54,893 nt of DNA from Chloroflexota bacterium (lineage in GTDB: Bacteria > Chloroflexota > Dehalococcoidia > UBA2979), in contig QWQU01000003.1 in assembly GCA_003670735.1 (NCBI GenBank), forward strand, positions 1 through 54,893, given 5' to 3'. Every line of letters begins with the position of its first letter. Position 1 is the stretch's first letter. The translations under genes were made by a program, and so were the position numbers. The notes beneath the pieces are model-generated. The model did not search any database. It had not been told where the DNA came from and saw nothing but the letters and a program-made list of their open reading frames with translations. Shown piece after piece: positions 7,746 through 16,030 of the stretch.

Positions 7746-8291
7746 CTAGGCGCGGAGCAGCTCGAGGAGCTTCGTCGTGGTGTTCCAGTTGCGGATCGTC
7801 ATCGACGCGTACACGGGCGTGCCCACGATCGTGCTGAGGCGGCTCTTCGTGCGCTCCGCGCTGAGGCGCTGGGAGTAGACAACGCCTTTGCCAGGCCAGA
7901 CGGCATCGACGCCCTCGCGCGGGTTGAAGACACGCATCGCCTCGGTGGCGGTGACGCCCATCAAGAAGATGACATCGCTGTGGTAGCGGTCGGGTTGGCC
8001 GCCAAAGCCTTCGGGGCGGTCCTCGACGATCGAGGTGAATTGCGCGCGGGTGAGGACGAGCACGCGGATCAGCGCGCTGTCGAACTCGAAGCGCTTGATC
8101 AGCATCTGCTCGATGGACTCGGCGAGGGTCTTCGCGCGCTCGGTCGAGGTGAGCACGACGTTGCCGCTCTGGATGTAGGTCGCGACCTCGGTGCAGCCGT
8201 GCTCGATGAGGGCTTGCTTCAGCTCGGCCATCGGCAGCTTGTTCTTGCCGCCGACGTTGATCCCGCGGAGGAGCACGACGTAGCGCGGCAT
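7746..8291 (-). CDS. DUF1697 family protein (181 aa)
   Basis: The N-terminus YVVLLRGINVGGKNKLPMAE is the hallmark of the DUF1697 family, and EVATYIQSGNVVL, the central VLVLTRAQF strand and SRLSTIVGTPVYASMTIRNW complete the fold at normal length. The family is widespread and its biochemical role is not established. The ATG overlaps the region just before the end of murJ on the same strand (two-base gap), so it is probably co-transcribed with murJ. It converges with the unknown gene ending at 7719. Confidence 0.93.
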   Translation of the reverse strand: MPRYVVLLRGINVGGKNKLPMAELKQALIEHGCTEVATYIQSGNVVLTSTERAKTLAESIEQMLIKRFEFDSALIRVLVLTRAQFTSIVEDRPEGFGGQPDRYHSDVIFLMGVTATEAMRVFNPREGVDAVWPGKGVVYSQRLSAERTKSRLSTIVGTPVYASMTIRNWNTTTKLLELLRA

Positions 8292-8293
8292 CG

Positions 8294-9934
8294 CTAGCTG
8301 CTGCCGAGGCGGTCGAGGATCTCCTCGACTTCCTGGCTGTGCAGCCAGGCGGCGGTGACGAGGAAGGCTGCAGCGCCGCCGATGCCGGCAACGACGCAGA
8401 TCAGAAGCGCGCCGACGAGCGTGTGGATATCCGCGCCGAACCAGCGCAGCGCGAGTGTGGCGATCACCATCACCTCCGCCATGACGGCAGTAGCGGCGAC
8501 GGTGCGATAGATCGAGGTGGCGACGCCGCGACCGCGCATGTCGCCGATCCTGTGTGTGAGCGCTCGGAAGAGCAGCGCGAACTCGATGATCGCGGCGACG
8601 GAGGTCGCAGCGGCGAGGCCACGCACACCGAAGGGTGAGACGAGTGCAGCGGAGAGCCCGGCGTTGACGATGACCGCAAGCACAGCCAACGCGACGGGCG
8701 TCCTCGTGTCAGCGACGGCGTAGAAGCCGCGGCTGAGAATCTCGGTACCCGAGTGCGCGAAGACGGCGATCGAGTACCAGATCACCGCAGCGGCCACCAG
8801 GTCGGTGGAGTGCCCATCGAATGCACCTCGTTGCAGTGTGATGCGGACGACAGGCCATGCAAGCAGCATCAACGCGACGCTCGCGGGGATGGCGAGGAAG
8901 AGGATGAGCCGCAGGCTGCGCGAGAGTGACTCGCGCATCGTCTCCATCTGCTGCGCGGCGGCTTGCTGCGCGAGTGTGGGGAAGACGGCGGTGGAGATGG
9001 CCATGCCGACGACGCCCACGGGCAGCATCGCGATCAGGAACGCGTAGGTCAGCGCGCTGATCGCCTCGTCGGACACGTACGAAGCGAAGAAGACGACGGT
9101 GATGAAGTTGAGCTGCGCGGCGGCGAGGCCGATCACGCGCGGGCCCATCAAGCGTGCGACCTCGCGGACACCGGGTGAGTTGAGATCAATGCTCGGCGCC
9201 CAGCGCATGCCGACGGTGCGCAGCGCGGGCAGCTGCACGAGCAGGTGGCCGACGCTACCGATGACGACGCCCGCAGCCAGACCTCGCACACCGAAGGGGC
9301 GCGCGAGCAACAGTGCGCCGGCGATGATCGACAGGTTGTAGATGAGCGGCGCGAGCGCAGGCGCGAAGAAGTGCTGCCGCGCGTTGAGGATGCCAGTGAC
9401 CATGCCAGAGACACCGAACATGATCGGTGAGAGCAGCATGACGCGTGTGAGGTTCACCGCGAGCTGACGCAGCTCGAGCGCGCGGCCACTCGAATTACCG
9501 AGGCCGGGCGCGAGCCACGGCACGATCACGGGCGCGAGGATGAAGGCGATGATCGCCATGATCGTGGTGGCGATGCTGACGATGTTGAGCACGTCGCTGG
9601 CGAGCCGCCACGCAGACGCCTCGCCGTTGCGCATGCGCACTCGGGAGAAGGTAGGGATGAAGGCCGCGGAGAGCGTGGCGCCGGCGAGCACTTGGAAGAC
9701 GAGGTCGGGCAGGCGGAAGGCGACCCAGTAGGCGCTCAGCTGCGGGTCGGTGCCGAAGGCGTGGGCGATGGCGACGGAGCGGAGCAGGCCAAGCAGCCGG
9801 GAGGCGACGAAGCCCATGGCGACGATGCCGGCGGCGGCGAACACGCTCTGCGACCGCGTCCCCTGTTGGAGGAAGCGGCCCAGTCCCTCGGCGGGGCTGT
9901 CTTCGCCAGGTGCGCCCTCGGGCCGCTCGTTCAT
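8294..9934 (-). CDS. murJ: Lipid II flippase MurJ (MviN family)
   Basis: A 546-residue polytopic membrane protein of the MOP superfamily that moves lipid II across the cytoplasmic membrane for peptidoglycan synthesis. Recognisable blocks are the first helix (VFAAAGIVAMGFVASRLLGL), SAYWVAFRLPDLVFQVLAGA, LSAAFIPTFSRV and the later VARLMGPRVIGLAAAQLNF, all typical of MurJ. About 14 hydrophobic segments are evident. A hydrophilic N-terminal tail of about 30 residues precedes the first helix. It is immediately followed by DUF1697. Its presence suggests a peptidoglycan-containing cell, unlike the wall-less Dehalococcoides group. Confidence 0.95.
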   Translation of the reverse strand: MNERPEGAPGEDSPAEGLGRFLQQGTRSQSVFAAAGIVAMGFVASRLLGLLRSVAIAHAFGTDPQLSAYWVAFRLPDLVFQVLAGATLSAAFIPTFSRVRMRNGEASAWRLASDVLNIVSIATTIMAIIAFILAPVIVPWLAPGLGNSSGRALELRQLAVNLTRVMLLSPIMFGVSGMVTGILNARQHFFAPALAPLIYNLSIIAGALLLARPFGVRGLAAGVVIGSVGHLLVQLPALRTVGMRWAPSIDLNSPGVREVARLMGPRVIGLAAAQLNFITVVFFASYVSDEAISALTYAFLIAMLPVGVVGMAISTAVFPTLAQQAAAQQMETMRESLSRSLRLILFLAIPASVALMLLAWPVVRITLQRGAFDGHSTDLVAAAVIWYSIAVFAHSGTEILSRGFYAVADTRTPVALAVLAVIVNAGLSAALVSPFGVRGLAAATSVAAIIEFALLFRALTHRIGDMRGRGVATSIYRTVAATAVMAEVMVIATLALRWFGADIHTLVGALLICVVAGIGGAAAFLVTAAWLHSQEVEEILDRLGSS

Positions 9935-10064
9935 TGCGGGATCATCCGGGCACGGGTCGCGTATGGGAAGCCCAGCGTTCCGCTGGACCTTCGCCCTGCG
10001 TGTTGCGGCCTCGAACTACAGAAGGAGAGACGGCTGCGAACCGATAGGTCGTTGGGGGACAGCG

Positions 10065-10085
10065 AAGCCCGCGCTAGGCGGGCTT
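10065..10085 (-). terminator. Hairpin downstream of the 54-aa zinc-finger gene
   Basis: AAGCCCGC and GCGGGCTT flank a five-base loop, 27 bp after the stop at 10112 on the minus strand and upstream of murJ. It has little T-tract. Confidence 0.55.
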
Positions 10086-10111
10086 ACGGAGTGCCTCGAA
10101 CGCTGGAGGCG

Positions 10112-10276
10112 TTAGCCGCCGGGCTTGGACTTCAGAATGTCCTCGTGGTTGGCGTAGGAGTCGTGGGTCGTCGTGCAGTTGATGCAGACGAAGTTCTCGC
10201 ACGACATGCAGGCCTGCACGGTGGCGGCTTTGCAGTGGTAGCAGGGGCCGACTCGGGTGGTTTCGCGGTAGTACAT
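10112..10276 (-). CDS. 54-aa zinc-finger protein with three CxxC pairs
   Basis: ATG at 10276 (MYYRETTRVGPCYHCKAATV) gives a compact protein with cysteine pairs at 12/15, 23/26 and 31/34 plus His14 and a TTTHDSY segment. The spacing fits a treble-clef or B-box-like zinc site, or two ribbons sharing ligands. The ribosome binding site is weak. It lies between the broken APH gene and murJ on the same strand and ends with its own hairpin. Cysteine density in one frame is strong evidence for a real gene; the function is unknown. Confidence 0.75.
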   Translation of the reverse strand: MYYRETTRVGPCYHCKAATVQACMSCENFVCINCTTTHDSYANHEDILKSKPGG

Positions 10277-10371
10277 GGTCAGATTCTAGGCCACTTCGTG
10301 GCTTCTCGCCCATCCGGTCGTTCGTCGGTCGACGCTCGCGGAGTCCGGCGGCATGGCTGACCTCGGGCGGA

Positions 10372-11283
10372 TCAGTCGGAGGCGACGAGCTCGGCGATGG
10401 TGCGGGCGGCGATGCCGGCGAGCGCGGGGTTCGTGTCGCGGTAGTACGGGTAGGCGGCGATGGCCTGCCAGAGCGACCAGCCGCGGCCGCGCTGCCATGC
10501 ATCGTCGTCGAGGCCAACGGCTGCGCGGAACGCCTCGCGAGCGTCGCCGTCGAAAACGCTCCAAACGGGCTGGAGGTCGCAGGCGGGGTCGCCGACGGCA
10601 AGGCAACCGAAGTCGAGCACGCCGGCGAGCTGTCCGTCGCGGACGAGGAGGTTCGCAGGAAGCAGGTCGCCATGCAGCCACCTCGGCGGTTCGGACCAGG
10701 GGACGGCGCTCACAGCGCGATCCCAAATCGTGGTCAGCCTCGCCGCATCGAAGTGGGGGGCTATGCCGTCGACCTCGGCGATGCGAGTGCGGGTGCGTGC
10801 GTCGCGCTCGGCGAGGTGGTCACCACGCATCGAGTTGTGCGCGCCGGGGGTCGGCCCGCCGGTGGAGTCGATGGCGTGGAGCGCGCGGATGAACGCGGCG
10901 AGCTGCTCGGCGGCCTGCGCCGGGTTGGCGAAGGGCTCGCTGTAGGCGTCGCTGCCGTCGAGCCAACGGGCGACGGTCCAGACCGACGGGTAGTCGTGGG
11001 TGGGTGTGCCGACCTCGAGGGTCACGGGAATGGGGAGCGGCAGCTGGCGAGCGAGGCGCGGGAGCCAGTGGCGCTCGTGCTCGATCTGCTGTGCCGCGCC
11101 GGGGCGAAGCGGGAGGCGGACGGCGAGCTCTTCGCCGAGGCGCTAGATGGCGTTGGCGGTGCCAATGCTGGGGATGCGGCGCAGCGAGAGCTCGCTCCAG
11201 CGTGGGAACTGGGCGGCGACGAGGCTGCGAACGAGATCGTCAGTGACATCGAGCTCATCGTCGTGGAGGCGTCCGTGGACCAT
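10372..11283 (-). pseudogene. Aminoglycoside phosphotransferase-family kinase interrupted by TAG
   Basis: From ATG at 11283 (MVHGRLHDDELDVTDDLV) the frame encodes a normal APH-family kinase of about 303 residues, except for TAG at 11143-11145. The interruption falls in the P-loop-like region, where relatives read NAIYRLG and this copy reads NAI-stop-RLG, a single-base change of a Tyr codon. Downstream the same frame carries the catalytic LHGDLLPANLLV and the metal-binding VLDFGCLAVGDPACDL. The rest shows no decay, so the lesion is recent or a sequencing error. The family phosphorylates small molecules; an antibiotic substrate should not be assumed. It diverges from rpsT. Confidence 0.85.
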
Positions 11284-11385
11284 GCGCGGAGGATACGGCG
11301 CAGGAATTGCGCAGGTGGGCGCGCAGGATAGACGCACGCGTGAGGGGGCGGGTATCCTTCCAGTCCGTCCGTGGAGGGACGTTTT

Positions 11386-11658
11386 ATGGCTCACTCGAAG
11401 CAGGCGCGAAAGCGCATCATCACGAACCTGAAGTCTGAGGCGCGTAACCGTCCGGTGCGCACCTTCACCTCGCGCCGCGTGCGTGACGCCCACACGGTCA
11501 TGGCGGCCGGCGGCGGCACCGACGCAATCGAGGCTGTGCGCCAGGCGCAGTCGGCGCTGGACAAGGCTGCGAAGGCCGGTGTGATTCACCGCAACGCGGC
11601 ATCGCGTCGCAAGTCGCGCCTGGAGAAGGCACTGAAGGCGGCCAAGGCCGCCGCCTAG
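11386..11658 (+). CDS. rpsT: 30S ribosomal protein S20
   Basis: ATG at 11386 with GGAGGGA eight bases upstream gives MAHSKQARKRIITNLKSEAR, the characteristic S20 start, and a 90-residue basic helical protein ending KALKAAKAAA. S20 binds 16S rRNA early in small-subunit assembly. The motif GVIHRNAASRRKSRL is the conserved C-terminal helix region. It is a single-gene unit closed by a strong terminator, normal for rpsT. Confidence 0.97.
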   Translation: MAHSKQARKRIITNLKSEARNRPVRTFTSRRVRDAHTVMAAGGGTDAIEAVRQAQSALDKAAKAGVIHRNAASRRKSRLEKALKAAKAAA

Positions 11659-11683
11659 CCAACTTCGTTGGTTTCCGCCCTGC

Positions 11684-11713
11684 GAGGCCGCGTGAGCGGC
11701 CTCGTTTGTTTGT
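11684..11713 (+). terminator. Intrinsic terminator of rpsT
   Basis: GAGGCCGC, loop GTGA, GCGGCCTC followed by GTTTGTTTGT, 25 bp after the rpsT stop. Confidence 0.9.
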
Positions 11714-11796
11714 CCGGTCTCGAGCTCGTGTTGGCTTGATGCTCGCAAGTTCGGACGAAGCGGCGCATTTTGGGCAGACGTCCCGAATCGCATCGG

Positions 11797-11802
11797 TATA
11801 CT
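11797..11802 (+). promoter_or_regulatory. Candidate -10 box for the dehydrogenase gene
   Basis: TATACT preceded by GG lies 105 bp before the start at 11907 in the otherwise empty gap after the rpsT terminator. The -35 region is poor. Confidence 0.35.
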
Positions 11803-11906
11803 GCGCTTGGCTCCGCTCCCGCGAGGACGCCTCGAACCTCGCTCATCGCCAGCCATTCCGACCCTCGTATCGATCGACCTCGAGAGACTGAGAAGGCAGG
11901 TCACCC

Positions 11907-12947
11907 ATGCGCGCAACGATCTTCGAAGCTCCCGGCAAGGTGACCGTCGTCGACAAGCCAGTGCCGATCCCGGGCCCCGGTGAGATTCGCCTGAAGACGG
12001 CGGCGACGGCGCTGTGCGCCTCCGACGTGCGCGTGTATCGCGGCGAGAAGTACGCGAAGCCGGGCGTGACGCCCGGTCACGAGCTGGCCGGCGTCGTCGA
12101 CATGATCGGCGAGGGCGTGACGGGGATCAGCGAGGGCGACCGCGTCGTGATCTGCCCGATGGTGACGTGCGGCAAGTGCCGTTACTGCATCGTTGGCCGA
12201 CAGAACCGCTGCGAGCAACGCAAGACGATGGGCTACGACCTGGACGGCGGCTTCGCGGAGCACGTGCTGATCCCGGCGGACATCGTGCGCGTCGGTCACG
12301 TGCTGCCGGTGCCGAAGGACCTGCCGCTGGACCTCGCGGCAATCACTGAACCGACGGCGTGCACGCTGTCATCGATCGAGCTGCTCGGTGTGCGCGCCGG
12401 CACCAGCCTCGCGATCATGGGCGCGGGGCCGATGGGCTTGCTGCACGTACTACTCGCGCGTGCCGTGGGGGCAGGCGTGATCATCGTGAGCGAGCCGGTC
12501 GCGGAGCGCCGCGAGATCGCGAAGCGCTGGGGCGCGGACATCGTGATCGACCCGACGACGCAAGACGCAGTGGCGATCACGAAGGATGCGACCGGTGGCG
12601 ATGGCGCCGACGCCGTCGCGCTGACCATCGGCTCGCACGCGGCGGTGATTCCGTCGTTCGACCTGGTGCGCAAGCAGGGGACGATCAACCTGTTCGCCGG
12701 CTTCCCGCCGAAGCAGACGGTGCCGTTCGACCCGAACTTCCTGCACTACAACGAGGTGATCCTGACCGGATCGCAGAACGCGACGACGGACCAGTACCGC
12801 CGCACGATCCAGATGATGAAGCACGTCGCACACATCGACGAGGTTGTGACCAACCGCTACGACGTCGAGCACGGCCCGCAGGCCTACGAGTCCCGGCTGT
12901 CGATGTCGGGCTTGAAGTCGCTGGTCCAGTTCCCCGGCGTCGAATAG
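11907..12947 (+). CDS. Zinc-dependent alcohol dehydrogenase (MDR family)
   Basis: A 346-residue medium-chain dehydrogenase of the sorbitol/threonine dehydrogenase type. The catalytic zinc ligands are Cys37 (ALCASD) and His58-Glu59 (TPGHEL); structural zinc cysteines are 88, 91, 94 and 102 (CGKCRYCIVGRQNRC). The Rossmann motif is GAGPMG around residue 170. It would oxidise a secondary alcohol or polyol with NAD(P)+, but the substrate cannot be told from sequence. A gap of three bases to the next gene suggests an operon with the HTH-PASTA protein, although no functional link is obvious. Confidence 0.93.
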   Translation: MRATIFEAPGKVTVVDKPVPIPGPGEIRLKTAATALCASDVRVYRGEKYAKPGVTPGHELAGVVDMIGEGVTGISEGDRVVICPMVTCGKCRYCIVGRQNRCEQRKTMGYDLDGGFAEHVLIPADIVRVGHVLPVPKDLPLDLAAITEPTACTLSSIELLGVRAGTSLAIMGAGPMGLLHVLLARAVGAGVIIVSEPVAERREIAKRWGADIVIDPTTQDAVAITKDATGGDGADAVALTIGSHAAVIPSFDLVRKQGTINLFAGFPPKQTVPFDPNFLHYNEVILTGSQNATTDQYRRTIQMMKHVAHIDEVVTNRYDVEHGPQAYESRLSMSGLKSLVQFPGVE

Positions 12948-12950
12948 CGC

Positions 12951-13913
12951 ATGCAAGACCGCGACGGCGTACGCGCGACTGAGGCGGCCACGATGGCCGC
13001 CTCGGACGATGTGGCGGATTCCGCCTCGCCGCAGCATGTGCGCCTCGGTGCATGGCTGCGGTCGGAGCGATTGCGCCGCGGGTTCTCGTACGCCGAGGTT
13101 GAGCGCGACACGCACATCAACCGGCTGTACCTCGAAGCGCTCGAGGATGAGCACTACGACGTGCTGCCGGCACCGGTGTACACGCGCGGATTCGTGAAGC
13201 TGTACGCGCGCATGCTGGGCATCGACCCGAGCGGCGCGTCGGCGATGCTGCCGGATGATTTGCCGACACCACCTGGACTCGAACCATCCGCAGCGCTGCG
13301 CCGACAGCGCGAGAAGGCAGCGATCACACTGCCCAAGCTGCCCTCGATGCGCGTACCGGCACTGCGTGTGCCGGAGCTGCGCACGCCACGGACTGGGATT
13401 CGGCTGCCGTCACTCGGTGGCGGCGGGGCGTCCTCGAGCGGTGGTGGGGCAGCGCTCGGGCTGAAGGTGCCGGCGATCTCGCTCGGACCGGACGCCAGGC
13501 GCTACCTGCTGGCTGCGGTCGGCGTGGCGATCCTGCTGGCGGCGGGATACTTCCTGCCTCGGTACTTCGAGTCGCAGGGCTCGACCGGAACACAGGCCGT
13601 GGCGACGTCGGCAGCCTCGACGGTGCAGCCGGGCACGAACACAACGCAGGCGACGCCGGGTGCGGCGAGTACGAGCAGTCCGAACGTGACGCCGCCGGTG
13701 CCAACCGGGCCGGCGCTCGCGAACTACGTGGGGATGTCGCAGGCGGACGCACAGAAGGCGCTCGAGACGCTCGGTCTGACGTTCGTCGTGAACCAGGCAG
13801 CGAGCGTGACGGTGCCGCAGGGCCAGGTGATCGCGCAGTTCCCGTCGGCAGGCTCGCGCCTAAACGCCGGCGACAACGTGGTCTTGTCGGTCTCCCGCGG
13901 CGCCCCTCGGTAG
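12951..13913 (+). CDS. Membrane-anchored HTH protein with extracellular PASTA domain (RodZ-like)
   Basis: The 320-residue protein has a RodZ-type helix-turn-helix at residues 31-92 (LGAWLRSERLRRGFSYAEVE through PAPVYTRGFVKLYARMLGID), a Pro-rich cytoplasmic linker, one membrane helix at about 185-203 (YLLAAVGVAILLAAGYFLP), a Ser/Thr/Pro linker, and a C-terminal PASTA domain at about 250-318 (NYVGMSQADAQKALETLGL ... AGDNVVLSVSRG). RodZ links MreB to the elongation machinery; PASTA domains bind peptidoglycan fragments or lipid II in PknB kinases and PBPs. The combination suggests a link between cytoskeleton and wall sensing, which is inference. Possible alternative starts are at 12951 and 12993. 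Confidence 0.88.
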   Translation: MQDRDGVRATEAATMAASDDVADSASPQHVRLGAWLRSERLRRGFSYAEVERDTHINRLYLEALEDEHYDVLPAPVYTRGFVKLYARMLGIDPSGASAMLPDDLPTPPGLEPSAALRRQREKAAITLPKLPSMRVPALRVPELRTPRTGIRLPSLGGGGASSSGGGAALGLKVPAISLGPDARRYLLAAVGVAILLAAGYFLPRYFESQGSTGTQAVATSAASTVQPGTNTTQATPGAASTSSPNVTPPVPTGPALANYVGMSQADAQKALETLGLTFVVNQAASVTVPQGQVIAQFPSAGSRLNAGDNVVLSVSRGAPR

Positions 13914-14033
13914 CGCAGCTACTTCTCGCCCAGCCTCGCGGTCGTTCGTTTCAACTCGGAAGTCTCGTGGGATCTGCGCACGACGCTGTGCGGGATCGCC
14001 GTGATGCTGCGTAACACGTAGAGTGGATCGCCT

Positions 14034-15404
14034 GTGAAGTACCATCTTGTCACGCTTGGCTGCGCGAAGAACACCGTCGATTCGATGCGGCTCGAACGCG
14101 CGCTGCGCAATGGACGGCACACCTCGGTGGGGACGCCCGATGAGGCGGACCTGCTGCTGGTGAACACGTGCGGGTTCATCGACGCGGCAAAGGACGAGTC
14201 GGTGAGCGTCGTGCGCGCGCTGGACGAGGGGCGCAAGCCCGGTCAGCAGATCTATGTCGTGGGCTGCATGACGCAGATCGCGAAGGACGAAGTGCTGGAG
14301 GCCGTACCCACGGTCGACGCCACGTTCGGCGCGGAGGCATGGGACGACATCGCCGCCAGCCTTGGCCCGGCGGATGCAGCGTTCGACATTCCGGAGCCCT
14401 CCATGCCATCCACGAGCATCCCGATGCTCGACCTGGGTATGCCGAGTGCGTACCTGAAGATCTCGGACGGCTGTGACCGACCGTGCACGTTCTGCATCAT
14501 CCCGACGATCAAAGGACGGATGCACTCCGACACCACGGAGCGACTGCTCAACGAGGCGCGCTGGCTCGCGAACAGCGGCGTGCGCGAGCTCGTGCTGGTC
14601 GCGCAGGACTCGACCGCCTACGGCGAGGACGCGGGTGAGCGGGACGGGCTCGCGACCTTCCTCGAACGACTGTCGGAGCACGTGCCGGATGTGCCGTGGA
14701 TCCGACTGATGTACGCATACCCCGGCCGCGTGACGCCTCGACTGGCGGAGACGATGGCGCGGCTGCCGAACGTGGTGCCGTACCTCGACATGCCGTTGCA
14801 GCACGGGAGCGACGCGGTGCTGCGGCGCATGAAGCGGCCGAGCCTGCGCGTGGCGCGGCAGAGCATCGAGGCGGTGCGGTCGGCGATGCCGGACGTGACG
14901 CTGCGGACGACGTTCATCGTTGGCTACCCCGGCGAGACGGAATCGGAGTTCCAGGAGCTGCTGTCGTTCGTCGAGGAGCAGCAGTTCGACCACGTCGGCG
15001 CGTTCACCTACTCGCCGCAGCCGGGCACGCCGGCGGCCGCTGAAGGCGGCGCGCTGAGCGAGCGCGTGAAGCAGCAGCGCTACGGTCGAATCATGGAGCT
15101 GTCCCAAGGGATCGCGCTCAAGAAGAACCGAACGATGGTCGGCCGCGAGTTCGATGTGCTGATCGAGTCAGAGCACCCGACCGAGAGCCAGGGTGGCGGA
15201 CTCGTGGTGGTGGGTCGCACGGTGCGCGACGCGCCCGAGGTGGATGGCCTGGCGCTGGTGCGCGGGGAGTTCGCAGCGGGCTCGATGGTGCGGGTGCGGG
15301 TCGATGGCGCGCTGCCATACGACCTGCTCTGCACGCCCGTCGGCACCCAGGGGGTGTCTTCGCCCAGCTTCAACGCGGCCTCGTTGCCGTTTACGGGTCG
15401 CTAG
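14034..15404 (+). CDS. rimO: Ribosomal protein S12 methylthiotransferase RimO
   Basis: A 456-residue radical-SAM methylthiotransferase that adds a methylthio group to the conserved Asp of ribosomal protein S12. The N-terminal cluster cysteines are in GCAKN (Cys10), NTCGF and GCMTQ; the radical-SAM CxxxCxxC is CDRPCTFC; the start MKYHLVTLGCAKNTVDSMRL is typical of RimO, as opposed to MiaB. A C-terminal TRAM-like region (VLIESEHP ... GSMVRVRVDGALPYDL) is present. Translation starts from GTG at 14034. It is preceded by 120 bp with no gene and no clear terminator. Confidence 0.95.
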   Translation: MKYHLVTLGCAKNTVDSMRLERALRNGRHTSVGTPDEADLLLVNTCGFIDAAKDESVSVVRALDEGRKPGQQIYVVGCMTQIAKDEVLEAVPTVDATFGAEAWDDIAASLGPADAAFDIPEPSMPSTSIPMLDLGMPSAYLKISDGCDRPCTFCIIPTIKGRMHSDTTERLLNEARWLANSGVRELVLVAQDSTAYGEDAGERDGLATFLERLSEHVPDVPWIRLMYAYPGRVTPRLAETMARLPNVVPYLDMPLQHGSDAVLRRMKRPSLRVARQSIEAVRSAMPDVTLRTTFIVGYPGETESEFQELLSFVEEQQFDHVGAFTYSPQPGTPAAAEGGALSERVKQQRYGRIMELSQGIALKKNRTMVGREFDVLIESEHPTESQGGGLVVVGRTVRDAPEVDGLALVRGEFAAGSMVRVRVDGALPYDLLCTPVGTQGVSSPSFNAASLPFTGR

Positions 15405-15552
15405 TCTCCTAGCGGCTGGGCTCTCGAGTCACCTCGTTTCGTACGGTTCGTCCTCGATAACTTTCGTGCATCGCCTCGATCTGCTCGTGGGATAACGGGT
15501 CAGTTTGTTGTGTGGTCAGGGTAATCCCGCGTTTCCCCGCATTTAACGTCGA
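15405..15552. other. Gene-free stretch after rimO
   Basis: I see no coding frame, no hairpin with a T-tract and no RNA gene in this stretch. It is more AT-rich toward its right end, where the first small-protein promoter region begins. Confidence 0.4.
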
Positions 15553-15607
15553 TTTCACGTGAAAGTGGTCACAAGTACTTGCGAGGGTTTAGGCGAGCGC
15601 GCATGAT
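15553..15607 (+). promoter_or_regulatory. Putative promoter/operator of small-protein unit 1
   Basis: A perfect 12-bp palindrome TTTCACGTGAAA occupies 15553-15564. Fourteen bases later a candidate -35 TTGCGA (15579-15584), 17-bp spacer and -10 CATGAT (15602-15607) match the consensus at four of six positions each. The palindrome lies where an activator or repressor would sit. The promoter is moderately supported; the palindrome is exact. Confidence 0.45.
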
Positions 15608-15623
15608 GTTTCTGCAGGCAAGG

Positions 15624-15637
15624 GAGGGCGAGGCCCA
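15624..15637 (+). promoter_or_regulatory. Leader box 1 (GAGGGCGAGGCCCA)
   Basis: A 14-nt sequence identical to 16097-16110, 26 bases before the start of small protein 1. It contains a GGGC-GAG-GCCC mini-hairpin. Being the longest exact match between the two leaders, it is probably functional in the RNA. Confidence 0.55.
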
Positions 15638-15663
15638 CCGAGCCACGAAGGGACTAAGACACC

Positions 15664-15792
15664 ATGAATAACGAGTACATCCAGCGGTATTACAGCGCAG
15701 TCGTAGGCTCGAAGCGCATCAACAGCCCGAGCTTCACCGAGGCTGCGAAGGACTTGGCCAGCGCCAACGAGTGCATCCTCCTGGTCTACTAG
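15664..15792 (+). CDS. Small protein 1 of a two-member family (42 aa)
   Basis: ATG at 15664 is preceded by GAAGGGA. The peptide contains RYYSAVVGSKRINSPSFTEA followed by AKDLASANECILLVY. It shares about 20 of 33 aligned residues with small protein 2 (RYYS, VG, RIN, P-F-EAAKD, AN, IL), and most remaining differences are conservative (V/I, K/R, S/A, S/T). The gene has its own leader and terminator. There is no signal peptide or membrane segment; a short strand then a helix are likely. The conserved paralogue is the evidence that it is translated. I do not recognise the family. Confidence 0.75.
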   Translation: MNNEYIQRYYSAVVGSKRINSPSFTEAAKDLASANECILLVY

Positions 15793-15846
15793 CTCTCGAT
15801 CTTCCGCGGCGGAGGCCCCCTCTCTCTCTTCTGCCGCTTCGATGCC

Positions 15847-15876
15847 AAGAGGCGCCCACCCCCCGGGGCGCCTCTT
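15847..15876 (+). terminator. Terminator of small-protein unit 1
   Basis: AAGAGGCGCCC (15847-15857) pairs with GGGCGCCTCTT (15866-15876). A second small hairpin, CCCAAC-GTA-GTTGGG followed by GTTTT, lies at 15882-15900. Confidence 0.8.
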
Positions 15877-16030
15877 GTGCGCCCAACGTAGTTGGGGTTT
15901 TGGCCCAGATTCTCTGATTCGGACTTGGCAAGACTCGAACGCTCGCTTCCTAGCGGAGCACGCCGGTTCTTGCTCCCTCTCGATGGCTCGTTTGTACGAG
16001 CGGATGCTCGGAATTAGTGCCATAACACTC

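Noticed and set aside
1866-11145. Stop-codon recoding as an explanation for the two in-frame stops
   Set aside because: One interruption is TAA and the other TAG, expected residues differ (Leu and Tyr), and TAA, TAG and TGA all end intact genes in the window.
10372-11283. APH gene as an antibiotic-resistance determinant
   Set aside because: The family is broad and chromosomal copies often act on other small molecules; this copy is also interrupted.
15920-16010. Segment resembling a tRNA TPsiC arm (GTTCGAGTC on the minus strand)
   Set aside because: The T-stem does not pair properly around the loop, no acceptor stem or anticodon arm can be formed, and no CCA-proximal structure exists.
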